5,701 nt of DNA from Pirellulales bacterium (GTDB taxonomy: Bacteria; Planctomycetota; Planctomycetia; Pirellulales; Thermoguttaceae), in the NCBI GenBank assembly GCA_030617125.1, contig JAUWWA010000145.1:1-5701 (forward strand). The letters run 5' to 3'. The notes below the pieces were generated by a model. It worked only from the letters and a program-made list of their open reading frames with translations. It was not told where the DNA came from and searched no databases. A program made the position numbers and the translations under genes. Of this stretch, positions 1-4,847 are shown piece by piece (position 1 is the stretch's first letter; each line of letters starts with the position of its first letter).

Positions 1-189
1 GAAGAAATCACCATCAAAACGAGAGGCCGCACGTTCGTCATCCGAAGCGAGACCCAAGGAGACGCCGGCAAGGCGATCCAGGCAGCCGGTGTCGCTTTGG
101 GTTCCATCGTTCGCCTCGAAGACCCCGGCGACGAACTCCAGGACCACCCAACGAAAAAACAGCGTAGTGCCAAGGACAATATGCGATGA
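1..189 (+). CDS. C-terminal end of an unrecognised protein (5'-truncated by window edge)
   Basis: Frame 1 is open from the first base and ends in TGA at 187-189, giving the last 62 residues of a protein that starts outside the window. The visible part begins EEITIKTRGRTFVIRS and continues with a short alternating hydrophobic segment (KAIQAAGVALGSIVRLEDPGDE). It ends in a polar, charged tail (HPTKKQRSAKDNMR) that is probably disordered. No motif allows a family call. The codon choice (GCC, GGC, CTC and GTC are frequent) matches the neighbouring genes. It converges on the Uma2 gene, with a 119-bp gap that contains a GC-rich hairpin. It could be the tail of a DNA-processing protein linked to the DUF790 gene, but nothing in these 62 residues resembles the helicase motifs of XPB. 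I treat it as a hypothetical protein. Confidence 0.6.
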   Translation, partial: EEITIKTRGRTFVIRSETQGDAGKAIQAAGVALGSIVRLEDPGDELQDHPTKKQRSAKDNMR

Positions 190-275
190 CCTAACTGCCT
201 TCTCTGCAAGGGGATACGATTTCGTGGTGTCGAAGATGAGCCTAACAGCCTAACCCCCTGCCCCACTCTTTGGTT

Positions 276-290
276 GCGGCCGCAGGCCGC
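276..290. repeat. GC-rich hairpin between convergent genes
   Basis: GCGGCC (276-281) and GGCCGC (285-290) form a perfect 6-bp stem around a GCA loop. It is enclosed by a second possible stem: CCTAAC at 249-254 (also at 241-246 and 190-195) against GTTAGG at 291-296. It lies just past the 3' end of the Uma2 gene and after the stop of the plus-strand gene, a position typical of a transcription terminator or an intergenic repeat of the REP kind. There is no clear T-run on either side, so an intrinsic terminator is not proven. Confidence 0.45.
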
Positions 291-308
291 GTTAGGGGGG
301 AAGCCGTG

Positions 309-857
309 CTACGGCGCAAAGATTTCCGTCACCCGTACGCGGAAGCTCGGCAGGACATCGCCGCCGGTCAACTCATCCGAGGCGCCCAGCGTGATCGTTC
401 GGTCTTGGTCGTCGTACACCGAGACCGTCTGGTTTGCCGGATCGATCAGCCACACGGCGCGGCAACCGGCATCGAGCCACTCGCGCACCTTGGCCAACAC
501 GTCGCCGGCACGGTCACCCGGCGAAAGCACTTCAACGGCCAGATCGGGCGCGCCTTGGAAAAAACCACGCGTCGGCGTCGTGGGAACACGCTCGGCGCGG
601 ACGAAGGCCACGTCCGGGGCACGAACCGTATCCGGGTCGTGAGCGATCTGGAAGCCGGTTTCAGCGCCCGCCACATCACCCAGGGCTTGCTGCTCTACGA
701 AATACTCCAACCTCGCATTGATGCGACTGACAATCCGGCCATGCTGGTAGCCCGCAGGCGTCATCATAATCAATTCTCCCCGGAGCAGTTCACAGCGTCC
801 GAGACCTGGCGCCTGGAGCAATTCGTCAGCCGTCGTAATTTGCTGTGTAATAGACAT
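309..857 (-). CDS. Uma2 family (DUF820) putative restriction endonuclease-fold protein
   Basis: A 182-residue protein, the usual length of the Uma2/DUF820 family, whose members adopt a PD-(D/E)XK restriction-endonuclease fold. The family signature can be read in order. CELLRGELIMMTPAGYQHGR (about 22-41) is the N-terminal block with the glutamate and histidine. FQIAHDPDTVRAPDVAFVRA (69-88) holds the candidate catalytic aspartate D82. GAPDLAVEVLSPGD (102-115) holds glutamate E109, followed by K123 in the helix LAKVREWLDAGCRAVWLIDP. GGDVLPSFRVRVTEIF closes the domain. All the expected acidic and lysine positions are present, so it looks intact. The biological role of the family is not settled; its members are often multicopy in cyanobacteria and planctomycetes. 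The ATG at 857 is used because the N-terminus fits the family and a promoter lies immediately upstream. There is no Shine-Dalgarno sequence, and the predicted leader is only a few nucleotides. It is divergent from the DUF790 gene. Confidence 0.93.
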   Translation of the reverse strand: MSITQQITTADELLQAPGLGRCELLRGELIMMTPAGYQHGRIVSRINARLEYFVEQQALGDVAGAETGFQIAHDPDTVRAPDVAFVRAERVPTTPTRGFFQGAPDLAVEVLSPGDRAGDVLAKVREWLDAGCRAVWLIDPANQTVSVYDDQDRTITLGASDELTGGDVLPSFRVRVTEIFAP

Positions 858-868
858 CGCAACTAATC

Positions 869-884
869 TATGGTATGTGCCATA
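869..884. promoter_or_regulatory. Inverted repeat overlapping the Uma2 -10 box, possible operator
   Basis: TATGG (869-873) and CCATA (880-884) are perfect 5-bp arms separated by six bases. The left arm covers the -10 box of the Uma2 promoter, so a protein bound here would block transcription of the gene. The bound protein, if any, cannot be named. Short inverted repeats arise by chance, so confidence is modest. Confidence 0.35.
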
Positions 885-898
885 TTGGCTCTTGTCAA
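870..898 (-). promoter_or_regulatory. Sigma-70-like promoter of the Uma2 gene
   Basis: Read on the minus strand, a perfect -35 box TTGACA (898-893) is followed by a 17-bp spacer and the -10 box TACCAT (875-870, four of six consensus bases). The predicted start of transcription falls around 862, leaving only about five bases before the ATG at 857. The mRNA would therefore be almost leaderless, in keeping with the absent ribosome binding site. Confidence 0.55.
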
Positions 899-979
899 CA
901 GAGACGTATTTGTGGTGAGGCGTTCAATGACCCCCGCTGCGAAGGGGTTGCGTGTGTCCTCCACGGCTTGTGCCAATCC

Positions 980-983
980 GGAG
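980..983 (+). promoter_or_regulatory. Ribosome binding site of the DUF790 gene
   Basis: GGAG lies seven bases before the ATG at 991. This sets the start at 991 rather than at the in-frame GTG at 952, which would add 13 residues and has no such site. The DUF790 family also typically begins with a methionine followed within a few residues by a hydrophobic/arginine stretch, as here (MLTRQLA). Confidence 0.65.
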
Positions 984-990
984 TGAATCA

Positions 991-2190
991 ATGCTCACTC
1001 GCCAACTCGCCATCGCCGACTACGACGGCGGGCGGATTCTGCCCGACCGGCTCACCAGGAAAGTGCACCGGCAATACCTCGACTACGCCGAGCGAATGCT
1101 GCACGTCTATCACACGGGGATCGGCCGGACGCGGCGGGAGCTGCACCGGGCGGTTTCGGCGATCTTCGCCGACGAGGAGGACTGCCCAACGCGCCGCATC
1201 GACGCATTCTGCAAACTGCTCGACGACGCCTCCACGTACGGGCGCGATCGGCGCGGCCGCGCCGCCGCCTTGCGACGCGAAGTCTTCCACATGGCCGCCG
1301 CCAAACACCCGCTGGTCCGCCGGGCCGACCGGCTCTTCGAGACCGAGGACACGCAGGTCAAGCTGGAGATCGCCACCCGGCTCGGCCGGCCGTGGAGCAA
1401 AATCGACCGGGAACTGTTCGCCGACGTGATCGAATTCCATCGGCTGGAGCAGTTCAAGAAGTATCGCGACGGTCGGGCGCTGCTCGCCCGCTACAACGTT
1501 GCCCAGGTGCAGGCGGCGTTGTTCGGCGCGGTATCGATGACGGTTTGGGCCGCCGGCGATTTCAAGACGATCTTGCGTTACGCGAAGCTGGCGGGGTTGA
1601 TGCACACGATTACGCGCGGCGGCGCCGGACAATACTGTATGCGACTGGACGGTCCGGCGTCGGTGTTGCGCGAAACGCGGCGTTACGGCGCGGCGATGGC
1701 CCGATTCCTGCCCGCGCTTGTTGCCTGCCGCGGCTGGCGGATGCACGCGGTGATCCGCACGCGTCGGGGGTTCAGCGTCAGCCTCGATTTGTCGCCCGAC
1801 GACCGCCTGAGCAGCCACCTGCCGCCGCCCGACGAGTTCGACTCCCGCGTGGAGGAATCGTTCGCCGAGAAGTGGGGTCCCGGGAAGCGAGACGGCTGGC
1901 GGCTGGTTCGCGAAGGCGAGATTCTGCACCACCGGCAGAAGGTCTTTGTGCCCGACTTCGTGTTCCGCCACGACGACGGCCGCAGCGTGCTGATGGAAAT
2001 CGTCGGCTTCTGGACGCCCGAGTACCTTCGCGCCAAAGCGGAAACGTTGCGGACCTTCGAAAGCCATCGGATCCTTCTGGCCGTCGCCGAGAAGGCGAAA
2101 GACGCGATGGGCGAACTGCCGGCCGAGGCCGTCTCGTACAAGACCGCGTTGCGGATCAACGACGTACTTGAACGGCTGGCGAACTTGTAG
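991..2190 (+). CDS. DUF790 family nuclease (Bax1-like, XPB helicase partner family)
   Basis: A 399-residue protein with the DUF790 layout. In archaea this family is Bax1, an endonuclease that binds the XPB helicase and is proposed to act in nucleotide-excision-like DNA repair. Recognisable blocks are the N-terminal LTRKVHRQYLDYAERML (21-37), a central YNVAQVQAALFGA (168-180), FDSRVEESFAEKW (283-295), and the C-terminal KVFVPDFVF (317-325) with MEIVGFWTPEYLRAKAE (335-351). The last two form a PD-(D/E)XK-like core: D322, E336 and downstream lysines are the candidate metal and catalytic residues, with E288 or E289 in the preceding helix. The protein is cytoplasmic, with no signal peptide or membrane segment. 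The gene appears complete and in frame. Bax1-type genes normally sit next to an XPB-type helicase gene. None is visible here; the upstream neighbour is the divergent Uma2 gene. It ends 21 bp from the convergent gene at 2212-2799. The family assignment is firm, but a repair role in this organism is inferred. Confidence 0.88.
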   Translation: MLTRQLAIADYDGGRILPDRLTRKVHRQYLDYAERMLHVYHTGIGRTRRELHRAVSAIFADEEDCPTRRIDAFCKLLDDASTYGRDRRGRAAALRREVFHMAAAKHPLVRRADRLFETEDTQVKLEIATRLGRPWSKIDRELFADVIEFHRLEQFKKYRDGRALLARYNVAQVQAALFGAVSMTVWAAGDFKTILRYAKLAGLMHTITRGGAGQYCMRLDGPASVLRETRRYGAAMARFLPALVACRGWRMHAVIRTRRGFSVSLDLSPDDRLSSHLPPPDEFDSRVEESFAEKWGPGKRDGWRLVREGEILHHRQKVFVPDFVFRHDDGRSVLMEIVGFWTPEYLRAKAETLRTFESHRILLAVAEKAKDAMGELPAEAVSYKTALRINDVLERLANL

Positions 2191-2211
2191 TGACGGCACG
2201 CGTATTTGTTA

Positions 2212-2799
2212 TTATGGAATCGCCCGGAGCATCTCTTCTTCGGACGAATATGCTTCGACGTGGACGCCGGCGTTGTTCAGGAAGTCCTCGATGTAGTGGA
2301 GGTATCCGCGCGAGTTGGGGTCGATCGAGCCCCACACGTCGATCGAGCCGAGGATGGTCCGCAACACACCGATCAGCTTGTCGCGTCCCGGATCAGGTTG
2401 GGTTTGGAACAGATGTCGCCACTTGCGGCGGACGTTCCAGATGATCATGTCCCGGTCGTCGCCGATGTCGGTATACGTATCATGCGCATCATCTTCACGG
2501 GTTTCCAAAGGGGCGAGCGAACCGCGTCGCATCTGGAGGATGAGCGTCTGCAAGGCGGATCGCACGGTCTGGTCGGTCATTTGCCGATCACTCATCATGA
2601 AAGATTCGTAGATGCCGATCTCTGTGTGGAAGTGTATCAGCACAAGCTCCTCGGTTCGATACTTGTTGCCCGTATAAGGTGATGGGAGCTGTTCGCGCTG
2701 ACGATCGATTCCCCGCTCTCTCTTCTTCCTCTGCTTCTTCTGTTGTGTTTTGAAGCCCTCTCGTTTCTTCTGTCGAAGCCCGCAGTTCTTCTTGCCCAT
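2212..2799 (-). CDS. Conserved hypothetical protein with basic N-terminal tail
   Basis: A 195-residue protein whose function I cannot name. Residues 1-36 are extremely basic: 16 Lys/Arg, in clusters such as KKQRKKRER. They are followed by a folded-looking region without membrane segments. Distinctive blocks are YRTEELVLIHFHTEIGIYES (48-67), a helix MTDQTVRSALQTLILQMRRG (74-93), an acidic linker (102-117), and KLIGVLRTILGSIDVWG (141-157), then SRGYLHYIEDFL (163-174). The spacing looks like a conserved family I associate with planctomycetes, but that is from memory. The basic tail could bind nucleic acid or the ribosome. The ATG at 2799 is preferred over the upstream ATG at 2889 because a strong AGGAGGT lies seven bases before it and the 30 extra residues would be atypical. 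It lies downstream of the ATPase gene on the same strand, with a 121-bp gap holding its own promoter candidate and a possible terminator. Confidence 0.75.
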   Translation of the reverse strand: MGKKNCGLRQKKREGFKTQQKKQRKKRERGIDRQREQLPSPYTGNKYRTEELVLIHFHTEIGIYESFMMSDRQMTDQTVRSALQTLILQMRRGSLAPLETREDDAHDTYTDIGDDRDMIIWNVRRKWRHLFQTQPDPGRDKLIGVLRTILGSIDVWGSIDPNSRGYLHYIEDFLNNAGVHVEAYSSEEEMLRAIP

Positions 2800-2806
2800 G
2801 GTCGCG

Positions 2807-2813
2807 ACCTCCT
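2807..2813 (-). promoter_or_regulatory. Strong Shine-Dalgarno fixing the start at 2799
   Basis: On the minus strand the bases read AGGAGGT, a near-perfect anti-16S match, seven bases before the ATG at 2799. This decides against the longer reading from 2889. Confidence 0.8.
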
Positions 2814-2877
2814 TTCGGGGTAAAAGGGCGTTCGCGCGGGGCAATCCCGTGCTTCTTCCCGCCCTGGATCGAGCACG

Positions 2878-2886
2878 ATCATAGCA
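2878..2886 (-). promoter_or_regulatory. Extended -10 promoter candidate for the basic protein gene
   Basis: The minus strand reads TGCTATGAT, an extended -10 element (TGn followed by TATGAT, five of six bases). No good -35 box is present at the expected distance, which is usual for extended -10 promoters. Transcription would start near 2871 and give a leader of about 70 bases ahead of the ATG at 2799. It supports a transcript separate from the STAS/ATPase pair. Confidence 0.4.
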
Positions 2887-2909
2887 CAAACTGTCTAAAG
2901 CACGAAGAC

Positions 2910-2932
2910 GAAAAGGCCGGTTACGCCTTTTC
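2910..2932 (-). terminator. Possible terminator hairpin overlapping the ATPase stop codon
   Basis: GAAAAGGC (2910-2917) and GCCTTTTC (2925-2932) are perfect 8-bp inverted arms around a 7-base loop that includes part of the TAA stop of the ATPase gene. The A/T outer half of the stem gives the shape of an intrinsic terminator, but the GC part is only three pairs and the following bases (GTCTTCGTGCTTT) are not a clean T-run. It may be weak. Confidence 0.35.
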
Positions 2933-3352
2933 CCGGCCCTTCTCCATCACCACGCTGTTGCCCTTGGCGTTGTACCACACGCGCGACATGAACGCCTTGA
3001 TCAGCATCACTCCCCGGCCGCTGGGGCATTCGAGGCGTTCGGGATCGGTTGGGTTGGGGATGGTCGAGGGATCGAAGCCATCGCCCTCGTCGGTGATCTC
3101 GATTCGGACCAACTCCGGGGCGAGGCGGCAATCGATATGTACACGCTTGTCGGCGTCGAGACGATTGCCGTGGAGAATGGCGTTGACCAATGCCTCCTCC
3201 ATGGCGAGGCAGACGCCGTAGACGTCGTGCTGGGCCCAGTGCTCGGCGTTCATGCGTTCGAGCAACTCGTCGAGGACCTGCCGGCCCGCTCCGGGGTCGT
3301 TGGCGATCTTGCAATCGCACCGCCATATCCAGTGCTCTTCAGCCATGGGCAT
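2921..3352 (-). CDS. RsbW/SpoIIAB-like anti-sigma factor serine kinase (HATPase_c_2)
   Basis: A 143-residue protein with the GHKL ATPase fold of anti-sigma-factor kinases. The N box is MEEALVNAILHGN (51-63), with E53 and N57 in the positions of the catalytic glutamate and the magnesium-binding asparagine. The G1 box is DEGDGFDP (88-95), and the G2 box is SGRGVMLIKAF (111-121). All the ATP-binding residues are present, so it should be an active kinase. Such proteins phosphorylate a serine on a STAS antagonist and hold a sigma factor or another target when the antagonist is phosphorylated. The STAS gene lies just upstream on the same strand with a 43-bp gap, so the two are probably cotranscribed. 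The ATG at 3352 and a second in-frame ATG at 3346 are both possible, and neither has a clear Shine-Dalgarno. Its target and the phosphatase are not in the window. It is cytoplasmic. Confidence 0.9.
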   Translation of the reverse strand: MPMAEEHWIWRCDCKIANDPGAGRQVLDELLERMNAEHWAQHDVYGVCLAMEEALVNAILHGNRLDADKRVHIDCRLAPELVRIEITDEGDGFDPSTIPNPTDPERLECPSGRGVMLIKAFMSRVWYNAKGNSVVMEKGREKA

Positions 3353-3395
3353 GGGCCATTACGGTTGGGCGGGAGTGAGCCGGCGTCGTGGGCCG

Positions 3396-3749
3396 CTAAA
3401 AGGCCGCCAGGGCGTCCGCTTCGTCATCCTTGATGTCGAACAGCCGGTTCAATTTCGTGATGGCGAAAACCTCGTAAATCTCCGGCCGGATGTTCGACAG
3501 CTTCAACGCGCCGCCGTGGACCTTCATCTTCTTGTCCAGGGTGATCAATTTCCCCAACGCCGCGCTGGAAAGGAAATCGACCGAGGAGAAGTTCAACAAC
3601 AGCTTGTCGCGACGGTCCGCTTCGACCAGCCGGAACAACTCCTGGCCCAATTCCTGGATGTTCATGTCCTCGACGATCTTTTGGTCGCGAAACCGGACCA
3701 CGGTCACGTCGCCGACCTCATTGAGGTCCAATCGTTGGTATCCGGCCAT
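3396..3749 (-). CDS. STAS domain anti-sigma factor antagonist
   Basis: A 117-residue single STAS domain, the normal length of SpoIIAA/RsbV-type antagonists. Key blocks are EVGDVTVVRFRDQKI (11-25), NIQELGQELFRLVE (30-43), and the signature KLLLNFSSVDFLSSAALGKL (49-68), followed by GGALKLSNIRPEIYEVFAITKLNRLF (79-104). By alignment with SpoIIAA (Ser58) and RsbV (Ser56), Ser62 in FLSSAALG is the likely phosphorylation site. The usual aspartate just before it is a serine here (Ser61), as in many planctomycete members. The ATG at 3749 has GGAGGAG seven bases upstream. The in-frame extension to 3938 is rejected because its 63 extra residues are low in hydrophobics and cross the promoter. It is the first gene of the module with the ATPase. 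When unphosphorylated it would bind the ATPase and release its target. Confidence 0.92.
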   Translation of the reverse strand: MAGYQRLDLNEVGDVTVVRFRDQKIVEDMNIQELGQELFRLVEADRRDKLLLNFSSVDFLSSAALGKLITLDKKMKVHGGALKLSNIRPEIYEVFAITKLNRLFDIKDDEADALAAF

Positions 3750-3756
3750 TTGCAAG

Positions 3757-3763
3757 CTCCTCC
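3757..3763 (-). promoter_or_regulatory. Shine-Dalgarno of the STAS gene
   Basis: GGAGGAG on the minus strand, seven bases before the ATG at 3749. It fixes the start and rules out the longer reading from 3938. Confidence 0.75.
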
Positions 3764-3807
3764 GAGGCGATGAACTTGAATAGTGAAGGCGTTGCCGATT
3801 GCCCTTC

Positions 3808-3835
3808 ATGATAAGACCGTCGTTCGGGGCGTCAA
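3808..3835 (-). promoter_or_regulatory. Sigma-70-like promoter of the STAS-ATPase unit
   Basis: On the minus strand, TTGACG (3835-3830; five of six) and TATCAT (3813-3808; five of six) are separated by 16 bp. Transcription would start near 3801, leaving a leader of about 50 bases to the STAS ATG at 3749. It is the best promoter in the window. Confidence 0.6.
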
Positions 3836-3910
3836 GGGCCCGCCCTGGAGGATCTTCGGTAGGGGCTCGTCCGATACCTTGGCTGGGACGATTCCCGGGC
3901 TGTTCGCGGC

Positions 3911-3974
3911 AACCGCCATTCATGCGGTCCTTGATCACAACCCGTTCGTTGTAACCGCCTTCATGCGGTTCTTG
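3911..3974. repeat. Three consecutive hairpins, two in near-identical direct repeats
   Basis: Two direct copies of about 22-23 bases (3911-3933 and 3953-3974) differ by one gap and one substitution. Each is a hairpin: ACCGC/GCGGT around a 7-base loop (3912-3928) and AACCGC/GCGGTT around a 6-base loop (3953-3970). Between them, ACAAC (3937-3941) pairs with GTTGT (3948-3952). The array starts 7 bp after the stop codon of the membrane protein gene (3981) and upstream of the STAS promoter, so it may end or stabilise that transcript. No T-run is seen. Confidence 0.6.
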
Positions 3975-3980
3975 GCCCGG

Positions 3981-4478
3981 CTAGTCGACAATCGCGTCGG
4001 GCCGACCTTCCGCCCGGCTCCGGACGACCGCGCGGCGGACCAGAAGAAACTTCGCGCCGCGAAACTCGGTGATCGTGCCGGTCACGCTCCAACGGAGGCG
4101 CTCGGCGTCTTGGGCGATGACCCGGGCGATTCGATCGAGGTTCAAGTTCTCCAGCACGACGAACCGCTGCTTGCCGTCGTGCAGGTAAAATGTGACCCGA
4201 TCGCCCGTGGCGCGAAAATAGCCCGCCTGATCGGCAATCTCGGTGCCTTCCCGGATCTGGCCGTCAAGGCTGGGTCTCTCGGTGCTGGCCGCGGCGGCAC
4301 AATCGGCGGCACAATCGGCGGCTGCCGTCCGAACATCGGCTCGGCGGAAGCCTTGTGCCCAGGCAAGGGCGACCCCCACGAGCAACGCTGCCGCACAAAC
4401 CAACCCAGCAATCGGAACACGACTCAGCGTCGATGCCGATCGCACCTGGAACACATTCGCGTACAAGGGTTCCTTCAT
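3981..4478 (-). CDS. Signal-peptide or membrane-anchored hypothetical protein
   Basis: A 165-residue protein of unknown function. After a short polar N-terminus, residues 22-40 (PIAGLVCAAALLVGVALAW) form one hydrophobic segment ending in AWA-Q, a plausible signal peptidase I site after residue 41. The remainder would be outside the cytoplasm, either free or anchored. An alanine/cysteine-rich linker with a tandem repeat (about 52-65) follows. The C-terminal domain (about 76-153) has regular beta-like segments, GYFRATGDRVTFYLHDGKQR, FVVLENLNLDRIARVI, and WSVTGTITEFRGAKFLLVRR. I read this as a small beta-barrel, possibly OB-like, with a conserved LENLNLDRI core. It resembles a family I associate with planctomycetes, but I cannot name it. 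The start has only a weak GGGGGCGAG site. It is divergent from the gene at 4848 and separated from the STAS gene by 231 bp, so it is probably its own transcript. Confidence 0.75.
   Translation of the reverse strand: MKEPLYANVFQVRSASTLSRVPIAGLVCAAALLVGVALAWAQGFRRADVRTAAADCAADCAAAASTERPSLDGQIREGTEIADQAGYFRATGDRVTFYLHDGKQRFVVLENLNLDRIARVIAQDAERLRWSVTGTITEFRGAKFLLVRRAVVRSRAEGRPDAIVD
4292..4322. repeat. 12-bp tandem repeat inside the membrane protein gene
   Basis: CGGCGGCACAAT occurs twice in tandem (4292-4303 and 4304-4315), followed by CGGCGGC of a third copy. Because the unit is four codons, the frame is kept. It encodes the repeated AADC of the linker behind the membrane segment, so copy number could vary between strains without breaking the gene. 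Confidence 0.75.
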
Positions 4479-4599
4479 GGCTCGCCCCCGCGATCACTGT
4501 TGGAATGGTTTCCCTCTTTTCACTTCGGAGCCTGCGACCCCTAGCGTGACGCAATCGGATATTGCCCGTATTTTCCCTATCTTTTGAACCCGCACTATG

Positions 4600-4611
4600 G
4601 GAAACGTTTCC
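4600..4611. promoter_or_regulatory. Palindrome of LacI-family operator type
   Basis: GGAAACGTTTCC is a perfect 12-bp palindrome with the central CG and AAACGTTT core typical of operators bound by LacI/PurR/GalR-family repressors. It lies 121 bp before the leftward start and 236 bp before the rightward start. No regulator gene of that family is in the window, so the binding protein would act in trans. Confidence 0.4.
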
Positions 4612-4726
4612 GTTGTGCAATGTGGTGCGGCAACGCAACCCCTCTGGTGGCGACGACAGTCGGCCATCGCCACTGCCGTTCGCCCTTGGCCGTGGTGCTG
4701 TGCCGCTAAACTCTGCCCAGCCGCTG

Positions 4727-4766
4727 TGGTCATTCGTCATTCGCCATGCTTGCTTCGTTATCTCGC
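4727..4766. repeat. Degenerate TCATTCG-type intergenic repeat
   Basis: Two exact TCATTCG units (4730-4736 and 4737-4743) run into decayed units (CCATGCT, TGCTTCG, TTATCTCG). One plus-strand frame reads SFVIRHACFVI, a string typical of spurious translations of a dispersed repeat that I recall from planctomycete and verrucomicrobial genomes. I interpret it as an old copy of that repeat rather than coding sequence. Confidence 0.45.
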
Positions 4767-4776
4767 CTTTCTTTGC

Positions 4777-4804
4777 TTGCCCGACGGCTGTTGTGGTGTA
4801 TGTT
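4777..4804 (+). promoter_or_regulatory. Weak promoter candidate for the gene at 4848
   Basis: TTGCCC (4777-4782; four of six) and TATGTT (4799-4804; four of six) are 16 bp apart. Transcription would start near 4811, about 37 bases before the ATG at 4848. The match is marginal. Confidence 0.25.
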
Positions 4805-4847
4805 TTCACGCTGCGGTGTTGGCGCAAAAGAAACGAGAGAGCGAGCT

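Larger units (their letters stand above)
4479..4847. other. Divergent intergenic region of 369 bp
   Basis: No gene is supported between the divergent starts at 4478 and 4848. The region contains a 12-bp palindrome (4600-4611), a CGTTG/CAACG inverted pair flanking about 15 bases just after it (4611-4635), a degenerate TCATTCG-type repeat (4727-4766), and a weak promoter candidate for the rightward gene. Open frames across it are uneven in composition and have no family resemblance. Confidence 0.5.

Noticed and set aside
270..866. Plus-strand 198-residue frame over the Uma2 gene
   Set aside because: It is the antisense of a well-supported Uma2 gene and has low-complexity basic composition.
988..2199. 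Minus-strand 403-residue frame over the DUF790 gene
   Set aside because: It is the antisense shadow of the DUF790 gene. It is rich in R, P, G and Q, shows no family motif and has no ribosome binding site, whereas the plus strand carries clear family blocks.
3750..3938. N-terminal extension of the STAS protein to an ATG at 3938
   Set aside because: The extension crosses the likely promoter and one of the hairpins, while a strong ribosome binding site and the normal domain start are at 3749.
3911..3974. CRISPR-like array
   Set aside because: There are only two copies, the spacing is not typical, and no cas gene is present; each copy is a simple hairpin.
3783..4544. Plus-strand 253-residue frame over the membrane protein gene
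   Set aside because: It runs through the hairpin array and antisense to a gene with a signal peptide and ordered domain, and has no recognisable motif of its own.
4746..4847. Longer start for the small membrane protein at 4746
   Set aside because: The added 34 residues derive partly from the repeat region and put the membrane segment mid-protein; the start at 4848 gives a normal N-terminal anchor.
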